Shown in pieces: positions 59,901 through 64,000 of a stretch of DNA of 64,000 bases. Under the pieces are notes generated by a model. That model saw nothing but the letters and a program-made list of their open reading frames with translations. It did not search any database and was not told the origin of the DNA. Every line of letters begins with the position of its first letter. The stretch's first letter is position 1. The DNA comes from Chloroflexi bacterium UBA6077 (GTDB lineage Bacteria; Chloroflexota; UBA6077): assembly GCA_002436065.1 (NCBI GenBank), contig DIXP01000103.1, forward strand, positions 1 to 64,000, given 5' to 3'. The position numbers and the translations under genes were made by a program.

Positions 59901-61217
59901 TTGCTGAGGAGAACGAAGATCCACATCACGCTTGGCCCGGCGAGCTCTTCTGAAACGGTTCTGCGACAGATGGTGCAGGCAGGCGTGGACGGCTGCCGCA
60001 TCAACTTTTCTCACGCGAGGCCGGAGGATGCTCGCCAACTGGTCGGCACCGTCAGGCAGCTCTCCGCTGAGTATGGTCGGCCTATCGCCATCCGCCAGGA
60101 CCTGCAGGGGCCCCGCATTCGCATTGGGGAGATGAAAGAGGGGCGGGCACTCCTCGAGGCCGGCCAGGATTTCGTGCTGACCTCCGATCCAATAGAGGGT
60201 GACTCCAGAGCGGTCACTGTGGGATACCGCGACCTGCCGAAGGATGTGCGGCCGGGGGAGATCGTCATGATCGATGAGGCTGCAATCCATCTGCGGGTTG
60301 TCGCGAGCGACGACACGACCATTCGATGCAAAGTACTTGTGGGCGGAGAACTGCTTCCCCGCAAGGGAATCAACCTGCCTACTACCCGGATATCCATGCC
60401 CGTTCTCACTGAGAAGGACAAGGCCGACTTGGAGGCGGGTATTCGCCTGGGCGTGGACTACGTCACCATTTCCTTCGTTCGTGATGCCGGGGACATCGAG
60501 GCAGTAAGACAGTTCATGCGTGAGCGGGAGGCTTGCATTCCGATTGTGCCCAAGATTGAGAAGCGGGAGGCGGTGATCAACGCCGACCAGATCATCGCAG
60601 CGGCCGACGGGATCAGCATCTCCCGGGGCGATCTGGGTATCGAAGCCGGGTATCAAGAGGTGCTCCCCATTCAAAGCTACTTTGTGCGTAAGTGCCATGA
60701 TGCTGGGAAGATGGTCCAGGTGGGTGGGGAGTTGATGGACACGATGATCAAGAACCCTGGCCCAACCCGTTCCGAGTGTGTGGACGTGGCCACCGCGGTG
60801 CTTCAGGGGGTCGACGGTGTCTCTCTGTCGGGCGAAACGGCCATCGGGCTCTGTCCCGTGCAGACCGTGAGAATCCTGGACAAGATCGTGCGGCGGGCAG
60901 AGGTGGCTCTGGGCTACTCCGAAGGTACCGGCGACATGGATGTGCTTGCCCCACAGCCGTTTGAGCCGGTGCGCGAGTTGAAGCTCAAGGGGATTGATGC
61001 GCTGTTGGTCGAAGACGGGGATGCGGCGGTGGCTGCTGCTCTCTCTGCGGCAAGACCGCGTTGCCCAATCCTTGTGGTGGCTGAAGGCCAGAAGGCCAAC
61101 TGGCTCAACACCTGGTGGGGCGTGTATCCGGTGGAGAGCGTGGCTGCCGCAAAGCGCCAAGGGCTCCTGCCACCGGGCGCATGTGTCCTGAGGATCGCGG
61201 GCACTCAGTATCCTTGA
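59901..61217 (+). CDS. Divergent pyruvate-kinase-like protein
   Basis: 438 residues with the pyruvate kinase barrel: ITLGPASSSE, CRINFSHARPED, RQDLQGPRIRIG, KGINLPTT, PKIEKREAVIN (metal and Lys site), RGDLGIEAG and PTRSECVDVATAVLQGVDG. The segment usually ATQMLESM reads GGELMDTM, so the active-site Thr is Gly. That Thr handles the enolate proton in pyruvate kinase, so another reaction, for instance phosphoryl transfer on a related acid, is likely. TTG start at 59901 after GGAGG. Lies beside the PEP-using ComA family gene. Confidence 0.75.
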   Translation: MLRRTKIHITLGPASSSETVLRQMVQAGVDGCRINFSHARPEDARQLVGTVRQLSAEYGRPIAIRQDLQGPRIRIGEMKEGRALLEAGQDFVLTSDPIEGDSRAVTVGYRDLPKDVRPGEIVMIDEAAIHLRVVASDDTTIRCKVLVGGELLPRKGINLPTTRISMPVLTEKDKADLEAGIRLGVDYVTISFVRDAGDIEAVRQFMREREACIPIVPKIEKREAVINADQIIAAADGISISRGDLGIEAGYQEVLPIQSYFVRKCHDAGKMVQVGGELMDTMIKNPGPTRSECVDVATAVLQGVDGVSLSGETAIGLCPVQTVRILDKIVRRAEVALGYSEGTGDMDVLAPQPFEPVRELKLKGIDALLVEDGDAAVAAALSAARPRCPILVVAEGQKANWLNTWWGVYPVESVAAAKRQGLLPPGACVLRIAGTQYP

Positions 61218-61287
61218 CCTGCCGAACCCGATATGAAGCCGTGTATGCTAGCTAAATATGCTAGTAGCGCATTAATAGGAGTGGATC

Positions 61288-62115
61288 ATGACAGAGACAA
61301 AGAAGAAGTCGTGGCAAGGCATTCTGGATTACCCTCTTCCTAACCGGACTGCCAAACCCCGGCAGGATGGGATCACCTTTCTCTCCGTCAAAGGTTACGG
61401 AATCTATGGCTTGAAGGACCTGGTGGCCGATGCTGCTGACTACATCGACCGAGTGAAGTTCTCCTTCGGTACTACTCTCCTTTATGACGAGGAGCTGCTG
61501 CGGGAGAAGATAGCGATCCTTCGCGCGGCGAACATCGACATCAACCCTGGTGGTACCTGTGGGGAGATAGCGGTTTACCAGGGAGAGTACGACCAGTTCC
61601 TGGCGAACGCCAGAGACCTCGGTTTCACCACCATAGAGGTCTCAGACGGCACCATCACCATGGACGATGCTACGCGAGAGCGAATCGTCAAGAAGACCCT
61701 GGACGCCGGCTTCAAGGTTGTCTCGGAGGTTGGCAAGAAGGACAGTGCGTTGAGTTTGTCGGTTGAGGAGATGATCCGTCAGATTCAGAGAGACCTCGAT
61801 TATGGGGTCGACAAGGTAACGATCGAATCCAGGAGCAGCGCCCAGGGAATCGGGGTCTACGATGCGAAGGGCCAGGTGAAGGGCGATGATGTCGATCAGA
61901 TCACGGCTGCGGTGGATTGCAGGCGGCTCATCTGGGAGGCCCCGAACAAGGACGGTCAGGAGTACTTCATAAAGCGCATGGGAAACAACGTGAACCTGGG
62001 CAACATCAAGCCTGAGGACATCATACCTCTGGAAGGGCTCCGGCGTGGTCTCAGAGGGGACACCTTCCGACTGGTGGTCTACCAACAGGACAAGCTGGCA
62101 TCCTCCTGCCGGTAG
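61288..62115 (+). CDS. Phosphosulfolactate synthase (ComA) family protein
   Basis: 275 residues, single TIM barrel. Family segments: IDRVKFSFGTTLLYDEELLR, INPGGTCGEIAVYQGEYDQF, GFTTIEVSDGTITM, VVSEVGKK, and VTIESRSSAQGIGVYD. ComA adds sulfite to PEP to give phosphosulfolactate in coenzyme M synthesis; in bacteria it also serves sulfolactate. No ComB or ComC here, so the route may run in the C-S cleaving direction (inference). ATG at 61288 with AATAGGAG upstream. Confidence 0.85.
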   Translation: MTETKKKSWQGILDYPLPNRTAKPRQDGITFLSVKGYGIYGLKDLVADAADYIDRVKFSFGTTLLYDEELLREKIAILRAANIDINPGGTCGEIAVYQGEYDQFLANARDLGFTTIEVSDGTITMDDATRERIVKKTLDAGFKVVSEVGKKDSALSLSVEEMIRQIQRDLDYGVDKVTIESRSSAQGIGVYDAKGQVKGDDVDQITAAVDCRRLIWEAPNKDGQEYFIKRMGNNVNLGNIKPEDIIPLEGLRRGLRGDTFRLVVYQQDKLASSCR

Positions 62116-62156
62116 CAGCAGAAAGGAAGCGACGAAGCAGAAAGGATGGTCTGGAT

Positions 62157-62999
62157 GTGTTAGTACCGATGGGTGAACTGCTCAAGGACGCCCTGGAGCA
62201 TAAGTATGCCGTAGGGGCCTTCGATGTCCCGAGTCTGGAGACGGTCGAAGCTGTTCTCGAAGCAGCGGTTGGGAACAGCTCGCCTGTGATAGTCGCCATT
62301 CCCGAGAGCTTCTGTCGCGACGTACGGTTCGAGACGCTGGTCGGCTGTGCCAGGGAGCAGGCGCTCCCGTTGAAGGTCCCAGTGGCGATAATCCTGGATC
62401 ATGGGCGCAGCTACGAGTCCTGCATACGAGCCCTTCGAGCCGGTATGACCTCCGTCATGTTCGACGGCTCATCCCTCCCCTACGGGGAGAATGTTGCCAT
62501 CACAAGAGAAGTGGTCAGGGTTGCTCACGCTGTCGGAGTGACGGTGGAGGGAGAGATCGGCCACGTTGGACAGGGGGCCGAGTACGAGAAAGGCCAGGAG
62601 GTACTGACCAAGCCCGAGGAGGCAGCTCAATTCGTCGCCGACACCGGCGTGGACGCCCTGGCAGTGGCCGTCGGCACGGCCCACGGCAAGTACAAGGGCG
62701 AGCCTAAGATCCACTACGACCTGCTGTCCACCATTTACGATACGGTGAAGATGCCCCTGGTGCTCCATGGCGGCTCCTCCACGGGCGACGAGCGGCTGAA
62801 GAGGTCCATCGATTACGGTATCGCCAAGGTCAACATCTACACCGACATGGCCGAGGAGGCGAAGAGGCGGATCAAGAAGGCGCTGGACGAGAGGTGGGAC
62901 AAAGTTCGACTCAACGACCTGATTCACGAGACGAGGGGAGCCTTCAAGGACGTGTCCGGCCATTACATGCAACTGTTCGGATCGACAGGCAGAGCCTGA
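62157..62999 (+). CDS. Class II fructose-bisphosphate-aldolase-family protein
   Basis: 280 residues. Zinc site LDHGRSYESC near residue 81, GEIGHVGQGAEYE near 138, GTAHGKYKGEP near 181 and LHGGSSTGDE near 208. This subgroup includes tagatose-, ketose- and sulfo-sugar-type aldolases, so the phosphate substrate is open. GTG start at 62157. 41 nt after the ComA-family gene, so in the same operon. Likely splits or builds a phosphorylated ketose or keto acid. Confidence 0.85.
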   Translation: MLVPMGELLKDALEHKYAVGAFDVPSLETVEAVLEAAVGNSSPVIVAIPESFCRDVRFETLVGCAREQALPLKVPVAIILDHGRSYESCIRALRAGMTSVMFDGSSLPYGENVAITREVVRVAHAVGVTVEGEIGHVGQGAEYEKGQEVLTKPEEAAQFVADTGVDALAVAVGTAHGKYKGEPKIHYDLLSTIYDTVKMPLVLHGGSSTGDERLKRSIDYGIAKVNIYTDMAEEAKRRIKKALDERWDKVRLNDLIHETRGAFKDVSGHYMQLFGSTGRA

Positions 63000-63048
63000 T
63001 TCCCCAGTCGCGAGCCAGCCTCCGGCGTTTCGGCTTGAAGGTGATGGT

Positions 63049-63146
63049 GTGCCACTCCTCTCGATCACGTACAGGATCCCATCCAGGATGGTCCGATAGC
63101 TGTGGATACGTTCCTGGCCATGGGGGCGGGTGACAGGCATCAAGGA
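63049..63146 (-). mobile_element. Possible remnant of an IS5-type transposase start
   Basis: Minus-strand translation RPHGQERIHSYRTILDGILY followed by VIERSG resembles the first conserved segment of IS5-family transposases (R-x-LDGILYVLRTG). It breaks off at once in both directions. The only transposase-like sequence I see. No inverted repeats found. Confidence 0.35.
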
Positions 63147-63255
63147 TTCCAGAACCAGCTACTGCGGATCGGGCGATTCACCCGGGAAGACCCTCCGTTC
63201 AGGTCTGCGGGCGGAGGATGAGGCGTCATAATTGGGTAAGACGGAGGTACAGAGA

Positions 63256-64000
63256 GTGACAAGGGGACGTGGTCTCACGCGACGGGAACTGCTGCAGCGA
63301 GGCACAGTGGGAGTTGTCGGGTTGGTCGGGCTTGGCGTACTGTCCAACTGTAGTGCGCCAGCATCGCCACCCGTCAGCCCCAGCCAGGCTGCTTCCAACC
63401 CCAGCCAGGCTGCTTCTGCGAGCGCGAAGACGCCATCTGCTGCCGGCCCGAAGAAGGGTGGCGTCCTTCGGTTCGGCAACGCCGCAGACCTCCTGGGATT
63501 CGACCCCACGAAGCTGCCTGGTGGTAACTACCCCATGACCTTGACGGTATACGACACTCTCCTGCGCTATGACGACAGCATGAAGCCTACCCCCGAGCTC
63601 GCTGAGTCGTGGGAGTTCGGCGATGGGGGCAAGCGGCTGGTGATGAAACTGCGCAAGGGAGTGACCTTCCATTCCGGACGTGATTTCACCGCCGAGGACG
63701 TGGTTTACAATTTGAAGCGCTACCAGGATGAGAAGGTGGGTGCCCAGGTGCGTCAGATGGCCCTGTACATCTCGGACGTCAAGGCGAACGACAAGTACAC
63801 CGTGACCTTCCTTCTGGATGAACCGAATGCCGCGATTCTGGACCTCTTCGACCTCTTGTTCATCACGGACAAGGAAGCAGAGAAGGATCTCCAGACCAAA
63901 GGCGTTGGGACAGGGCCATTCAAGTTGAAGTCCTGGATCCCCAGCGACAAGACCACCTTCGAGAAGAACGTGAACTACTGGAAGGAGGGCAAGCCCTATC
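63256..64000 (+). CDS. Family 5 ABC transporter substrate-binding protein (partial)
   Basis: 248 residues to the window edge. Signal with a twin-arginine-like start (GLTRRELLQRG), hydrophobic core and lipobox-type LSNC, then a Ser/Ala/Pro linker with a tandem PSQAASNPSQAAS repeat, then the family 5 fold: GGVLRFGNAADLLGFDPTKL, YDTLLRYDDSMKPTPELAES, VTFHSGRDFTAEDV and GTGPFKLKSW. Binds a peptide, opine or sugar. GTG at 63256 follows GGAGG. Probably brings in the substrate of the operon. Confidence 0.85.
   Translation, partial: MTRGRGLTRRELLQRGTVGVVGLVGLGVLSNCSAPASPPVSPSQAASNPSQAASASAKTPSAAGPKKGGVLRFGNAADLLGFDPTKLPGGNYPMTLTVYDTLLRYDDSMKPTPELAESWEFGDGGKRLVMKLRKGVTFHSGRDFTAEDVVYNLKRYQDEKVGAQVRQMALYISDVKANDKYTVTFLLDEPNAAILDLFDLLFITDKEAEKDLQTKGVGTGPFKLKSWIPSDKTTFEKNVNYWKEGKPY

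Noticed and set aside
59871..61160. Minus-strand 429-residue frame opposite the pyruvate-kinase-like gene
   Set aside because: Antisense shadow of a clear coding region; composition is not protein-like and no ribosome-binding site is present.
1..64000. CRISPR arrays, rRNA genes, prophage or plasmid functions
   Set aside because: I saw no regularly spaced repeats, no rRNA-like stretches, and no integrase, replication or phage structural genes.

Overview
The window is a 64-kb piece of high-GC bacterial DNA with many GTG and TTG starts, lipoprotein and Tat signals, and no rRNA, tRNA, CRISPR array or intact transposase that I could recognise. The mixture (GH130, geranylgeranyl-reductase family flavoprotein, DsrMK-like proteins, many ArsR regulators, LarA and ComA families) would fit an uncultured Chloroflexota-like lineage, but that is inference from gene style and not from a marker gene.

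Layout. 1-6.6 kb: a sugar/lipid group: GH130 phosphorylase-like protein, a C-terminally truncated cyclopropane fatty acid synthase, a membrane-anchored methyltransferase, a geranylgeranyl-reductase-like flavoprotein and a PaaK-like adenylating enzyme. 6.8-19.8 kb: a copper/envelope-stress region with a Tat-exported Met-rich multicopper oxidase, a P1B ATPase with an unusual CPD motif and His-rich linker, an orphan histidine kinase, a deiodinase-like gene with an in-frame TGA (a strong selenoprotein candidate), a Met-rich secreted protein and two OmpR-type two-component systems. 19.9-27.4 kb: MBL hydrolase, CPBP protease, then a leftward run of polyferredoxin, YtkA-like protein, DUF2933 protein, ABC ATPase, FtsX-type permease and DUF2318 protein, preceded by 11-bp-phased TTAAG-type repeats. 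27.5-36.3 kb: CadC/CadA metal efflux, a rifampin-phosphotransferase-like protein, an XRE/ImmA pair and, divergently, a DsrM-like cytochrome b with a DsrK protein fused to a DsrC-like domain that lacks both redox cysteines.

36.5-53.5 kb is an arsenic/metalloid island: six ArsR-family regulators occur in the window and five lie here. It holds an ArsM fused to a second methyltransferase, two paralogous metallophosphoesterases, ACR3, an ArsR-ArsC fusion, a CBS protein, an ArsB lacking its end, two ArsP permeases, a Cys-rich mini-protein, PadR, VKOR with a DsbA partner carrying an internal deletion, two TauE/SafE permeases, an FmdE-domain protein, a DUF169 chimaera, and one intact plus one nonsense copy of an 80-residue thioredoxin-fold protein (a third, frameshifted scrap lies at 56.8 kb). 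Duplicated promoters and swapped 3' ends show that the island has been rearranging.

53.5-64 kb is a catabolic block for an unknown organic acid: PdxA family, TctC-type binding protein with a CRP box, a Crp/Fnr regulator, a FadR-type regulator with repeated operators, then LarA (racemase family with all four nickel-pincer ligands), a divergent pyruvate-kinase-like protein, a phosphosulfolactate synthase (ComA) family protein, a class II aldolase and an ABC binding protein that runs off the edge. The LarA/PK/ComA/aldolase combination is one of two candidates for an undescribed system (possibly sulfolactate-type C-S bond metabolism); the deiodinase-like selenoprotein cassette is the other.
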